This document shows positions 52,443 through 61,005 of a stretch of DNA of 64,000 bases, in pieces. The notes beneath the pieces were generated by a model. That model saw nothing but the letters and a program-made list of their open reading frames with translations. It had not been told where the DNA came from and searched no databases. A program made the translations under genes and the position numbers. Each line of letters starts with the position of its first letter. Within the stretch, counting starts at the first letter, position 1. Where the stretch lies: NCBI RefSeq assembly GCF_040689105.1, contig NZ_JBFBVU010000003.1:62001-126000 (forward strand), read 5' to 3'. The stretch is from Meridianimarinicoccus marinus. GTDB taxonomy: Bacteria > Pseudomonadota > Alphaproteobacteria > Rhodobacterales > Rhodobacteraceae.

Positions 52443-53807
52443 TCATGCCGGGTCGAAGGCGACGGTGAAATGCTGCGGGAAAGGGGTATCCCCGGTGTCG
52501 ATCTGCCCGGCCTCGCCCTCGGCCCGGCGCAGGTTCTTCTGCGCCAGCACGGGCTTCAGGATGGCCGGGATCACCGCTTCGTTGATGGCGGCCCCGAAAC
52601 AGATGTGCATCCCGGTGCCCCAGATGATGTACTCCTCGAACCGCCGGTCGGTGCGGAAGACGCCGGGCTGATCAATGGCCGCGCGGTCGAACATGGCCGA
52701 CAGGCTGGCGGCAAAGACCATCTGCCCTTTCTTCACCTTCAGCCGCCGGAAGGTGCCCGAGGCGATCTCGCAATCCCGCGTCGCGCGGCGATAAATCACC
52801 GGGTTGTGCGGGTTGAAGCGCAGTGCCTCCCAAATGCAGGCGGCCAGCTTGGCGTCATCGCCGGCGCGGGCGGCGGCCTGCGCCTCGGCCAGGGCCTCGG
52901 GGCGGTTCAGAAGCTCGTCCAGTGCCAGGCAACTGGCCTTGGAAATGGTCGGAATCGCGCCGATCAGCAGGCCCAGAAGGTTGTTGCGAATGCCCAGATC
53001 GCTCATCCCCGGCGTATCCGCCGATTGCAGCGCCAGGCAGCGGTTGAGGATGTCCTCACCCTCGGTCGGGCTGGCCTTGCGGGCCGCGATTGCCCCGTCC
53101 AGCCAGGCACGCATCTCGCCCGCCGCCGCCATGGATTTCGCGTCCAGTTCGGGATCGGCGCCCAGATCGCCGAACAGGTACCAGAACAGCGTCGTGGTCC
53201 AGCCTTGCATGGTGGCACTGTCCGGCCCGCCCGTGCCGAAGTAGCGGTCAGTCATGTCCCAGGGCACCTGCAGCGTCAGCGTGGGGGGCAGATCCAGCGT
53301 GCCGCCACTGTCGGCCACGATCTGGGCGGCCAGTTCCGCAGCCCGCGGCAGCACGATCCCGGCCACATCGGTGCGGCGCGCGGCCAGCCGCATGGCCGAG
53401 GTGTCGCGGGTGTACTCCCAACCCGGCTGCATCCCCAGAAAGAAGTTGTCGCCATCGGTCAGCTTGCGCATCCGGGGGCCGTAGACCACCTCGAAATCCG
53501 CATCGCGGTAAAGCACGTCCAGAACATCGGCGCGCCGGGTCACCACCACCGTGCCGCTGTTGTCATAGGATTTCACCAGCACCCGGCTGAGCCCGATGTT
53601 GGGCAGGAAGGCGCGCAGCGCATCGAAGACCTTGCGCTGCATGGCGGGCGCGGCAAACACCGCCCCGGCATTGACCTTGAAGCCGCCCGGCGCGCGCGCC
53701 GCGGTCACCCCGGCCCCGGCCAGCCCGGCCAGCGCTGCCAGCCCCTGCCCCCATTCGGTAACCACGCGCAGAGGCGCGGTCACGAGGTTTGCAATCCGTG
53801 TCAGCAT
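52443..53807 (-). CDS. Cytochrome P450 with atypical I-helix
   Basis: Heme-thiolate protein of 454 aa with no membrane anchor that is clearly separate. The heme loop is WGTGMHICFG (Cys403 as thiolate ligand; Trp in place of the common Phe) and the ExxR pair is Glu327-Arg330 (EALRFNP). The I-helix (about 278-292) reads LGLLIGAIPTISKAS, without the acid-alcohol pair of O2-activating monooxygenases. This points to a peroxide-using, isomerase or dehydratase type, as in CYP74 or CYP152 enzymes. It lies 10 bp after the DyP peroxidase gene. The start at 53807 was chosen with GAGG upstream. Confidence 0.9.
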   Translation of the reverse strand: MLTRIANLVTAPLRVVTEWGQGLAALAGLAGAGVTAARAPGGFKVNAGAVFAAPAMQRKVFDALRAFLPNIGLSRVLVKSYDNSGTVVVTRRADVLDVLYRDADFEVVYGPRMRKLTDGDNFFLGMQPGWEYTRDTSAMRLAARRTDVAGIVLPRAAELAAQIVADSGGTLDLPPTLTLQVPWDMTDRYFGTGGPDSATMQGWTTTLFWYLFGDLGADPELDAKSMAAAGEMRAWLDGAIAARKASPTEGEDILNRCLALQSADTPGMSDLGIRNNLLGLLIGAIPTISKASCLALDELLNRPEALAEAQAAARAGDDAKLAACIWEALRFNPHNPVIYRRATRDCEIASGTFRRLKVKKGQMVFAASLSAMFDRAAIDQPGVFRTDRRFEEYIIWGTGMHICFGAAINEAVIPAILKPVLAQKNLRRAEGEAGQIDTGDTPFPQHFTVAFDPA

Positions 53808-53817
53808 GAAGCGGTCC

Positions 53818-55467
53818 TCAGGTCGGATCGACGATGCCAAGCGCCATCATGTGCAGCGCCGTCAGCGACGGGATGAAGAAATAGTCGCCGCCGCGCGTTT
53901 CCACGAAGGTCTTGAGCTTGCTCATATAATAGGGCGGCTTGCCGCTGGCGGGATCGGACGGGATGCTGTGCCGCTTGTGAATGTCGTGGCTGCCCAGCAG
54001 CGGGCAGGTGTTGTTGCCCTGGTTGAAGTCCAGCCCGTATTGAATCCACTGCTGTTGCACGAATTCGAACTGCCGGAAGATCGACGCGCCAATCGCCATG
54101 AAGGCGACGCCCTGCTCGGTCTCGTCGGTCATCCCGCCGGGATGGTCCGGGCCATAGGGCAGACCCCGCCGCAGGATGCGCCGGCGCTTGTTGAGCTGGG
54201 TGGTGGCCTTGGGGTTCTTGCTGCCCGGCGTGTTCAGCGGATCAAGGTAGTCGCGTGTGTTCACCCGCCGCAGGTGCGCCCCGTTGGGACATTTGAACCC
54301 TTCCAGGTCGTCGGCGTAGCGGAAGTTCGACACTTCCGTGGACGATAGATAGGCCCGCATGGCGCCAAGCGCCTTCAGCGGATCGGGATCCTCGAACCCC
54401 TTTTCCTTTCGGAAAGCCCGCCAGGCGTCATAGGTCGGCACGCGCGCCAGCGGCACGCCGTCGGACCAGCGCCCGACCATCTTGGCGATCAGGGTCTCGC
54501 GCGCCTCGTCTTCACCCACGCCCATGGTCGCGGCATAGGTCTTGGCCTCTTCGCCCACCACTTCGGCGAAGGTCGAGACGTTCTCGTGCAGCTTGCGGTA
54601 CACCATGAAGGTGCCGTTGTGCATGAAGTTCGGTGGCTGTGCCGTGGGCGGCAGTTCCTGGCTTTCGTCGGGATGGCCGAGGATGAATTCGCCGGTGGCC
54701 AGCGGTTGCCAGCCGTCCTTTTCATTCATCCACTTGCCGCGTCCGATGACGGCGACCTTTTCCTTGTCCTCCGGATACTGGCCTTCGAACACCGGATCGC
54801 CGATGCCGTCGGTGATCCCGAAATGCTCTTTCGGGGTGGGGATCTTCTTGTCGCCCAGCGTGTCGAACACGGCCGAGGCCGCCTGGTATTCCTCACCGCC
54901 GTTCTGACCGTTGGTTTTCATGATCCAGACCTTCTGGTCCAGGTCATCGCACAGCCCACGCAGCCAGTCGGTCTGTTCTTCCAGTTCGGGCACCGGTGTA
55001 TCGGTCCCCGGTTCGGCCAGTTGCGCGTTCATCGAGATCCAGATGTGTACGTCGTTCTTGCCGCCGACGCCCCGCATCCGGTTGTCGCGCCAGATCGGAT
55101 CCCATTTGGCGCACCAGTTGCCGGCGTCTTCCTCGGTCTTGGTCACGTCGCGGTCGCCCAGAATGAAGGCCCGCGCCTTCATGCCGTCGATGAACGCCTC
55201 GGGCATGCCCTGCAGGGTGCGCGTCGGCAGCCCCATCAGATAGAGCCCGGTGAAGGTGAACCCGATGTTGAAGGTGACCGGCGGCTTCGTGCCCTCGGTC
55301 CAGCGCGTCGCGGTGGTGACCCGCCGGCGCGCGGCATCGACGAACTTCCGGCCTGCCTCGGGGGTTTCGATGTGCAGGAAGAAGTAGCGCGCAAAGGGGA
55401 AGGAAAAGCGCCCGTAGGCACGGGTGACGTTGCCCTGGATGTCGTCCAGATTAAGAATGCGAGTCAT
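53818..55467 (-). CDS. Dye-decolorizing (DyP) type heme peroxidase, long form
   Basis: Heme peroxidase of 549 aa. The DyP hallmark GxxDG occurs as GITDG at residues 217-221 (catalytic Asp220), GEFILGHPDE at about 259-268, and the proximal heme His is His398 in NGAHLRRVNTRD. The length and insertions put it among the large C/D-type DyPs. No signal peptide or encapsulin-targeting tail is seen, so it is probably cytoplasmic and perhaps membrane-associated through its neighbours. It sits between the 347-aa unknown and the P450 with 10-bp gaps, and a GGGGG ribosome site. Its substrate is unknown. Confidence 0.93.
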   Translation of the reverse strand: MTRILNLDDIQGNVTRAYGRFSFPFARYFFLHIETPEAGRKFVDAARRRVTTATRWTEGTKPPVTFNIGFTFTGLYLMGLPTRTLQGMPEAFIDGMKARAFILGDRDVTKTEEDAGNWCAKWDPIWRDNRMRGVGGKNDVHIWISMNAQLAEPGTDTPVPELEEQTDWLRGLCDDLDQKVWIMKTNGQNGGEEYQAASAVFDTLGDKKIPTPKEHFGITDGIGDPVFEGQYPEDKEKVAVIGRGKWMNEKDGWQPLATGEFILGHPDESQELPPTAQPPNFMHNGTFMVYRKLHENVSTFAEVVGEEAKTYAATMGVGEDEARETLIAKMVGRWSDGVPLARVPTYDAWRAFRKEKGFEDPDPLKALGAMRAYLSSTEVSNFRYADDLEGFKCPNGAHLRRVNTRDYLDPLNTPGSKNPKATTQLNKRRRILRRGLPYGPDHPGGMTDETEQGVAFMAIGASIFRQFEFVQQQWIQYGLDFNQGNNTCPLLGSHDIHKRHSIPSDPASGKPPYYMSKLKTFVETRGGDYFFIPSLTALHMMALGIVDPT

Positions 55468-55477
55468 CTTGGCCCCC

Positions 55478-56521
55478 TTATCCCTCTATCACGCCGCCGG
55501 CGGCGTTGATGGAAATCACGCCGGGCGCCTGGCTGGGCGCCATCTTGTTGCCGGGGCGATGCTGTTTCAGGAAGTCATCGAAATCGGCGTGCAGCGTGTC
55601 GGCATCCCGGCCCTGCTGGTCGATGACGAAATTCGCGAAATGCTGTTGCAGGTACAGCGATTTCAGCACCGATGGCAGATCGCCGTATTTGGCCGGCGGC
55701 ATCGGTTTCTGCCCGTTGGCCAGCACGTAGCGGTACAGCCCGTAGACCACACCGGCGGTCACAACCGCGCCCCAGAAGAAGCTGCCCCAGGCGCCCCACC
55801 CGGTCAGCCAGCCCAGCAGGAACATCTTCTCCATGCCGAAGATGCCGCCGATCAGCCCCAGCAAAGCGACCACCGCGGGGACCGCCGCCGCAACCAGCAT
55901 CGGCTTGGTGGGCAGGTTGCTCAACGCGGGCTGCGAGATCCAGTAGTCGTTGAAGGGCATGGTGGTGTCGATCTGGCATTTGGCCATATAGGCCGCAAAG
56001 CTGGCCGCGGAATCCACCCCGTCAAAGCCAGTGCAGTTGCCGTAGATCAGGCGCAGTTCCGGCTCCATCGTGGTCCAGAGCTTGCGCAGATAGGCGTCGC
56101 GCGCCCGCGCCTGCTGGGCCGCGTCCAGCGTTTCGGGCAGGGATTCGCCTTCGTCCATCACCGCGTCGACATCGGCGCAGAACACCAGGTAGGCGCAGTT
56201 CAGGCGATCCACGCGTTGCGGGTTGATCGGATCCCTGCCCTGCAGAGACTCGCAAATCGCGTCTACCGGGTTGCGGCCGTTATAGACCGCGTCCTCCAGC
56301 ACGAACATCCGGCACAGATGGGTCATGCGGTTGCGCGCGAAGGGGCTGTTTTCCCCGATCTTCTGCGTGGCCGGCGATTGCAGCGCCGTGGGCAACAGCC
56401 CCAGCGTCGCCCGGACAAGCTGTTCGTGGGAAACGATGGCGCCCGTGGGATCGCTGGTGGAGCCCTGCTTGATTGGCGACAGGAATGTCAGGAACAGGTG
56501 GCCAGTGTCGAATGTCGGCAT
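55478..56521 (-). CDS. Unrecognised two-helix membrane protein in the DyP/P450 operon
   Basis: A 347-aa protein I do not recognise. A soluble N-terminal part (1-205) contains GHLFLTFLSPIK, ARNRMTHLCRMFVLEDAVYNGRNP, NCAYLVFCADVDA and LRLIYGNCTGFDG. Two membrane helices follow (about 208-229, and 245-267, WGSFFWGAVVTAGVVYGLYRYVL), then a soluble tail. Parts of the N-terminal region line up by eye with the 222-aa neighbour (see findings). A very strong AAGGAGGGG site overlaps the upstream stop. It may anchor the DyP and P450 at the membrane. Confidence 0.8.
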   Translation of the reverse strand: MPTFDTGHLFLTFLSPIKQGSTSDPTGAIVSHEQLVRATLGLLPTALQSPATQKIGENSPFARNRMTHLCRMFVLEDAVYNGRNPVDAICESLQGRDPINPQRVDRLNCAYLVFCADVDAVMDEGESLPETLDAAQQARARDAYLRKLWTTMEPELRLIYGNCTGFDGVDSAASFAAYMAKCQIDTTMPFNDYWISQPALSNLPTKPMLVAAAVPAVVALLGLIGGIFGMEKMFLLGWLTGWGAWGSFFWGAVVTAGVVYGLYRYVLANGQKPMPPAKYGDLPSVLKSLYLQQHFANFVIDQQGRDADTLHADFDDFLKQHRPGNKMAPSQAPGVISINAAGGVIEG

Positions 56522-56532
56522 CGGACCCCTCC

Positions 56533-57201
56533 TTACGTGCGCTGGCTGTCGAACAGGGTCGACAGCTTGTGAACAAAGGGCGCGCGGTTGGTGTCCGCAC
56601 GTTCGGTATCAATCGAGGCGACGGGGCCAAGACCGGGATCGCCCAGGCATCCCTGCACCTTCAGAAGCTGCGCCTTGTAGGTCTTGGCGAATTCCTCGGG
56701 CGTCTGGCGGGCATGGGCGTCGGCCAGATCCTCGATCGCCTGATAGACCCGCATGGCGCATTTCACGTCGCGCTGCGCCGATCCGGGCGTGGCGTTGTAA
56801 TAGTAGTCGTTGAAGACCTGATTATAGGTGATGTAATTCTTGAACGAAGTCACCGGGATCGACTGCGGATACTTGGTGGCCGAATACCAGAACAGGTTCA
56901 GACCGTTGGGAATCCCGTCAGAGAACGCGTCGATGTACTGGTCCCATGTGCCGTTGAAGTTCGAACAGAACAGAACATAATCGTTCTGGAGATCCTGCTT
57001 GCCCTGCCCCAGATCCGGCCACTGATCGCGCTTGATGATGATCCAGCGCGCGAAATGGATCAGCGACAGGCCCAGAAGCCCGCTCAGCACCTTCGGCACC
57101 CCGCGTGCCACCATGAAGATCAACCGGTTGAGCCAGGTGACCCGCGGTTTGCTCGGCGTCACCACGTTCATTGCATAGGCCTTGCCAGCAATGTTCGACA
57201 T
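56533..57201 (-). CDS. Unrecognised first gene of the DyP/P450 operon
   Basis: A 222-aa protein with no assigned family. A hydrophobic segment lies at about residues 36-56 (PKVLSGLLGLSLIHFARWIII). It is followed by an Asn/Tyr/Trp-rich core (YVLFCSNFNGTWDQYIDAFSDG, LNLFWYSATKYP and FKNYITYNQVFNDYYYNATPG). The segment SNFNGTWDQYID is striking and looks like a conserved active or binding surface. GGGGGG precedes the ATG. The stop TAA is inside the ribosome site of the next gene, so the two are coupled. It is divergent from sltF across 212 bp. Confidence 0.8.
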   Translation of the reverse strand: MSNIAGKAYAMNVVTPSKPRVTWLNRLIFMVARGVPKVLSGLLGLSLIHFARWIIIKRDQWPDLGQGKQDLQNDYVLFCSNFNGTWDQYIDAFSDGIPNGLNLFWYSATKYPQSIPVTSFKNYITYNQVFNDYYYNATPGSAQRDVKCAMRVYQAIEDLADAHARQTPEEFAKTYKAQLLKVQGCLGDPGLGPVASIDTERADTNRAPFVHKLSTLFDSQRT

Positions 57202-57413
57202 CGTCCCCCCTTCGGCCTGTTCGTCGGCCTTCGCATGACTATGGGGAAACTATACGCCCGCAGGTGGATCCCACGAAGCCTTTTCCCCGTCGCATTTTCG
57301 CTGAGTCGTGAATTCCACACCGAATCCGGGCGTCAGGCGGGCGAGATAACGAATTCTCAAGCCTCGGCTGTCACATGCTTGTCGGGTCGGCATGAACTGC
57401 GGCGGAGTGTGGC

Positions 57414-58136
57414 GTGAAACGCAAGTTAACCAGTTTGATTCTTTTGGTGATGTGCATCGGTTCGGCCCATGCGGCAGCAGCGCGCCGGGCCGATGCGCCT
57501 CCGCCGGACCTGTGCGAACGCGCTGCGCACAAGGCCGCGCGCGCCACCGGGGTGCCGGTCCAGGTGCTGCTGGCGATCTCGCTGACCGAAACCGGGCGCA
57601 AGCAGGCCGGCAATTTCGGTCCCTGGCCCTGGACATTGAACATCGCGGGCGAGGGGTTTTTCTTCGATGCCCCCGAGGCCGCCCTGGCCCGGGCCGAACG
57701 CAGCCTGCACAACGGACAGCCCAGTTTCGATGTCGGCTGTTTCCAGGTGAACTATCGCTGGCACGGCGATGCCTTCGCCTCACTGTCTGAGATGCTGGAG
57801 CCGGATCGTAATGCTCTCTACGCCGCGCAGTTTCTGGCCACGCTCTATGCCGAAAGCGGCGACTGGACGGTGGCAGCGGGGCATTATCATTCCCGCACCA
57901 AGATGCACGCCGACCGCTATCGCAAGATCTTCACCCGTCATCTGGCGCGTCTTGGTCCAATGGATCCACAGACCCCCTTGCCTGCCAGTGACGAGATGAT
58001 CGCGCGCGTCAACCGCTTTCCCCTGCTGCAAGCGGGGGCGCCCGCCGCGACCATGGGATCGCTGGTGCCCGACGTGGCGGTGGTGCGCGGCGGGTTGTTC
58101 GCCGATCGCACCGCCCGCGCGTTGTGGAGCCGCTGA
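57414..58136 (+). CDS. Flagellar-type lytic transglycosylase (SltF-like)
   Basis: Periplasmic peptidoglycan-cutting enzyme (240 aa) with a signal peptide (LTSLILLVMCIGSAHAA). The SLT domain has VPVQVLLAISLTETGR with catalytic Glu59, then FDVGCFQVNYRWHG and the motif YAESGDWTVAAGHYHSR. Its TGATG overlap with flhA ties it to the flagellar export operon, and Rhodobacter sphaeroides needs a similar SltF to pass the rod through the wall. The start is a GTG with GGAG upstream. A CtrA-like TGAA-N7-TTAA overlaps the start. Confidence 0.87.
   Translation: MKRKLTSLILLVMCIGSAHAAAARRADAPPPDLCERAAHKAARATGVPVQVLLAISLTETGRKQAGNFGPWPWTLNIAGEGFFFDAPEAALARAERSLHNGQPSFDVGCFQVNYRWHGDAFASLSEMLEPDRNALYAAQFLATLYAESGDWTVAAGHYHSRTKMHADRYRKIFTRHLARLGPMDPQTPLPASDEMIARVNRFPLLQAGAPAATMGSLVPDVAVVRGGLFADRTARALWSR
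57415..57429 (+). promoter_or_regulatory. CtrA-like site over the sltF start
   Basis: TGAA (57415-57418) and TTAA (57426-57429) with a 7-base spacer differ from the CtrA consensus at one base, and TTAAC is rare in this GC-rich sequence. The site overlaps the GTG start of sltF, first gene of the flhA operon. Its position in the coding start argues for caution. Confidence 0.25.
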
Positions 58137-60229
58137 TGCCGAAGATCGACGCCCATACCCTGTTTCAGCCCACGATCCTGATGGCGCTGGCCCTGATGGC
58201 GATCATCGTGATGATGATCCTGCCGATGCCGGCCTGGGTGCTGGACATCGGGCTGGCGGGCTCGTTCTCACTGGCGATCCTGATTTTTACCGTCACCCTG
58301 TTCATCGAGAAACCGCTGGATTTCTCGGCCTTTCCGACGATCCTGCTGGCCTCGCTGATGCTGCGGCTGTCGCTGAACGTGTCTTCGACCAAGCTCATCA
58401 TCGGTCAGGGCCATTCCGGCACCCATGCCGCCGGCGGGGTCATAAACGGCTTTGCCAGTTTCATCATGGGCGGCAGCGTGTTCCTGGGTGTCGTGGTCTT
58501 CTGCGTGCTGCTGATCGTCAATTTCATGGTCATCACCAAGGGTGCCGCCCGCATGGCCGAGGTCGGCGCCCGCTTCGCGCTGGACGGGATGCCGGGCAAG
58601 CAACTGGCCATCGACAGCGATATCGCCGCGGGTTCCATCTCGCACGAGGAAGCCAAGGAACGCCGCGCCCGCGAACAGGCGGAAACGACCTTCTTCGGCT
58701 CGCTCGACGGGGCATCGAAATTCGTCAAGGGCGATGCTGTCGCCGGGCTGCTCATCACCCTTCTGAACATGGTGATGGGGCTGGTCATGGGGACGGTGAT
58801 CCATGGCATGGCATTCAGCGAGGCCGCCAAGACCTATGCCATCCTGACCGTCGGCGATGGCCTTGTGACGCAGATCCCGGCCGTCATCATCTCCATCGCC
58901 TCGGCCTTGCTGCTGGCCCGCGGCGGCACCACCGGCACCACCGATCTGGCCATTTTTACTCAATTGGGCCGCTATCCGGCGGCGCTGGGAACCGTGGGGC
59001 TGCTGATGGCCCTGTTCGCGCTGGTGCCGGGCCTTCCCCTGGTCCCGTTCTTGCTGGGCGCGCTCGGCCTTGGCGCCGCAGCCTATTACGCTTGGAAAGA
59101 GGATCAGCGCGCCGCCCAGCGCGCCACCGCGCAGGAGCTGGCCTCGGCGGCGGAAACCGCGCCCAAGACCTCCATCGGCGACCTGCTGGACCTCGATGAC
59201 ATCCACGTGGAATTCGCTCCGGATCTGGTGCCGATGATTCTTGACCCTGCCACCGGTCTGGAGGCGCGGATCACCTCGATGCGGATGCATGTCGCCGAGA
59301 CCTTTGGCCTGTTGTTGCCCGAGATCCGCCTGACCGACAGCGGCGCCCTGCCCGAAGGCTCCTATGCCATCCGCATCCAGGGGGTGGAACGGGTGCGCGA
59401 CCGCCTGGCCAGCGACCGGGTTCTCGCCTTGTTGCCCGACGGAGACCCACCCGACATCCCCGGTCGTGACGTGAAAGAACCTGTCTATGGCGCCCCGGCC
59501 CGCTGGATCGACCCCGCCGACCGCGATCGCATGGCGATCGAAGGTGCGACAGTGGTCTCGGCGCCCGAGGTTCTGGCCACCCACCTGCTGGAGGTCATCA
59601 AGGCCAACCTCGCGCAGTTGATGACCCAGAAGGCGCTGCGCCGCCTGCTCGACGAGATGACCCGGCTCAGCGATCCGGAACGGGCCGAGGCGAACCGTCG
59701 CCTGCTGGACGAGTTGATCCCCGACAAGGTTCCGCAGGAATTGCTGCTGGCGGTGCTGCGGCTGCTGCTAGAGGAACGCGTCTCGATCCGCAACCTGCCG
59801 CTGATCCTTGATGCCATCACCGAAGCCCGCCCCCTGCACGGCATGCCCGAAGCGGTCTGCGAACATGTGCGCCAGCGACTGGGGTTCCAGTTGGTGGCCG
59901 AGTACCGCCGCGAAGATGGCACGCTGCCGGTCCTGCAGCTGGCGCCGGAATGGGAAGACGCCTTCCAGCGCTACCAGATCGAAACCGACCGCCCGCTGCC
60001 CGAAGTGGCGCTACCGGCCGAAGAATTCAACCGGCTGTCAATGGCCATCGCCGACCGCTATGCCCGCAGCAGCGGGGATGCGACGCTGCCCGCCCTGGTC
60101 ACCTCGACCCGGCGCCGGCGGTTCCTGAAAACCGTGGTTGCGGCCCGTGGCTTGCGCCTGCCCGTGCTGTCGTTCGAGGAACTGGGGGTCGACGCGCGCC
60201 CCGCCATCCTGGGCGTGGTGCCCGCGTGA
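58136..60229 (+). CDS. flhA: Flagellar export gate protein FlhA
   Basis: Largest export-gate subunit (697 aa). Eight membrane helices occupy residues 1-320, with the FHIPEP-type conserved segment represented by LNVSSTKLIIGQGHSGTHAAGGVINGFASFIMGG, GARFALDGMPGKQLAIDSDIAAGSISHEEA and RAREQAETTFFGSLDGASKFVKGDAVAG. The large cytoplasmic domain (about 345-697) binds export chaperones. The ATG at 58136 overlaps the sltF stop. The next gene fliR overlaps the 3' end. Confidence 0.96.
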   Translation: MPKIDAHTLFQPTILMALALMAIIVMMILPMPAWVLDIGLAGSFSLAILIFTVTLFIEKPLDFSAFPTILLASLMLRLSLNVSSTKLIIGQGHSGTHAAGGVINGFASFIMGGSVFLGVVVFCVLLIVNFMVITKGAARMAEVGARFALDGMPGKQLAIDSDIAAGSISHEEAKERRAREQAETTFFGSLDGASKFVKGDAVAGLLITLLNMVMGLVMGTVIHGMAFSEAAKTYAILTVGDGLVTQIPAVIISIASALLLARGGTTGTTDLAIFTQLGRYPAALGTVGLLMALFALVPGLPLVPFLLGALGLGAAAYYAWKEDQRAAQRATAQELASAAETAPKTSIGDLLDLDDIHVEFAPDLVPMILDPATGLEARITSMRMHVAETFGLLLPEIRLTDSGALPEGSYAIRIQGVERVRDRLASDRVLALLPDGDPPDIPGRDVKEPVYGAPARWIDPADRDRMAIEGATVVSAPEVLATHLLEVIKANLAQLMTQKALRRLLDEMTRLSDPERAEANRRLLDELIPDKVPQELLLAVLRLLLEERVSIRNLPLILDAITEARPLHGMPEAVCEHVRQRLGFQLVAEYRREDGTLPVLQLAPEWEDAFQRYQIETDRPLPEVALPAEEFNRLSMAIADRYARSSGDATLPALVTSTRRRRFLKTVVAARGLRLPVLSFEELGVDARPAILGVVPA

Positions 60230-61005
60230 ACGACATCCTTCAGGCCATGGCCGGCCTCGGCGGCCCATGGCTGTGGAGCGGCTGGGCGGTTTTCCTGCGC
60301 GTAGGCTCCGCCATGATGTTCCTGCCGGCCTTCGGAGAGCAGACGGTTCCGGTGCGCCTGCGGCTGGCGACAGCAGGCGCGTTCACGGTCATCATCGTCC
60401 CGATCGTCAGTCCCGACCTGTCCTTGCCCGCCGTCGGACTGCCCGGCCTTCTGCACCTGACGCTGACCGAAACCCTGTCCGGCCTCACCCTGGGGTTCTC
60501 GATCCGCGCTCTGGTCTGGGCGCTGCATGTGGCCGGAACCATGGCCGCGCAGGCCACTTCGCTGTCGCAACTGCTGGGGGGCGGAGGGATAGACCCGCAA
60601 CCGGCCATGGCGCGGCTGCTGACCCTTGGCGGACTGGCCCTGGCCGCCACGGCAGGCCTGCACCTGCGGATCACCGAAGCGCTGGTCCGCTCCTATGACA
60701 CCCTGCCCGCCGGAACGGTGCCCCTGGCGGCGGACCTGTCGCGATTCGCGGTGGCGCGGGTGGCCGAGCTTTTTGGCACGGCGTTTTCCTTTGCCGCGCC
60801 CTTCCTGATCGCCTCGCTGATCTACAACCTCGCTTTGGGGGTCATCAACCGTGCCATGCCGCAACTGATGGTCGCCTTCGTCGGCGCCCCGGCCATTACG
60901 GCGGGGGGTCTGGGCCTGCTCCTGCTGACAGCGCCCCGGCTGCTGGACGTCTGGCTCCGCCTGCTCAACCTGCGCCTCGCTGCCCCCTTCGAGGTGCTGC
61001 CGTGA
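60226..61005 (+). CDS. fliR: Flagellar export gate protein FliR
   Basis: A 259-aa, six-helix component of the export gate that assembles with FliP and FliQ. Typical segments are WAVFLRVGSAMMFLPAFGEQTVPVRLRLATAGAFTVIIVPI, TLTETLSGLTLGFSIRALVWALHVAGTMAAQATSLSQLLG and SFAAPFLIASLIYNLALGVINRAMPQLMVAFVGAPA. The GTG start overlaps the flhA stop (GTGA). It overlaps flhB at the other end. Confidence 0.95.
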   Translation: MNDILQAMAGLGGPWLWSGWAVFLRVGSAMMFLPAFGEQTVPVRLRLATAGAFTVIIVPIVSPDLSLPAVGLPGLLHLTLTETLSGLTLGFSIRALVWALHVAGTMAAQATSLSQLLGGGGIDPQPAMARLLTLGGLALAATAGLHLRITEALVRSYDTLPAGTVPLAADLSRFAVARVAELFGTAFSFAAPFLIASLIYNLALGVINRAMPQLMVAFVGAPAITAGGLGLLLLTAPRLLDVWLRLLNLRLAAPFEVLP

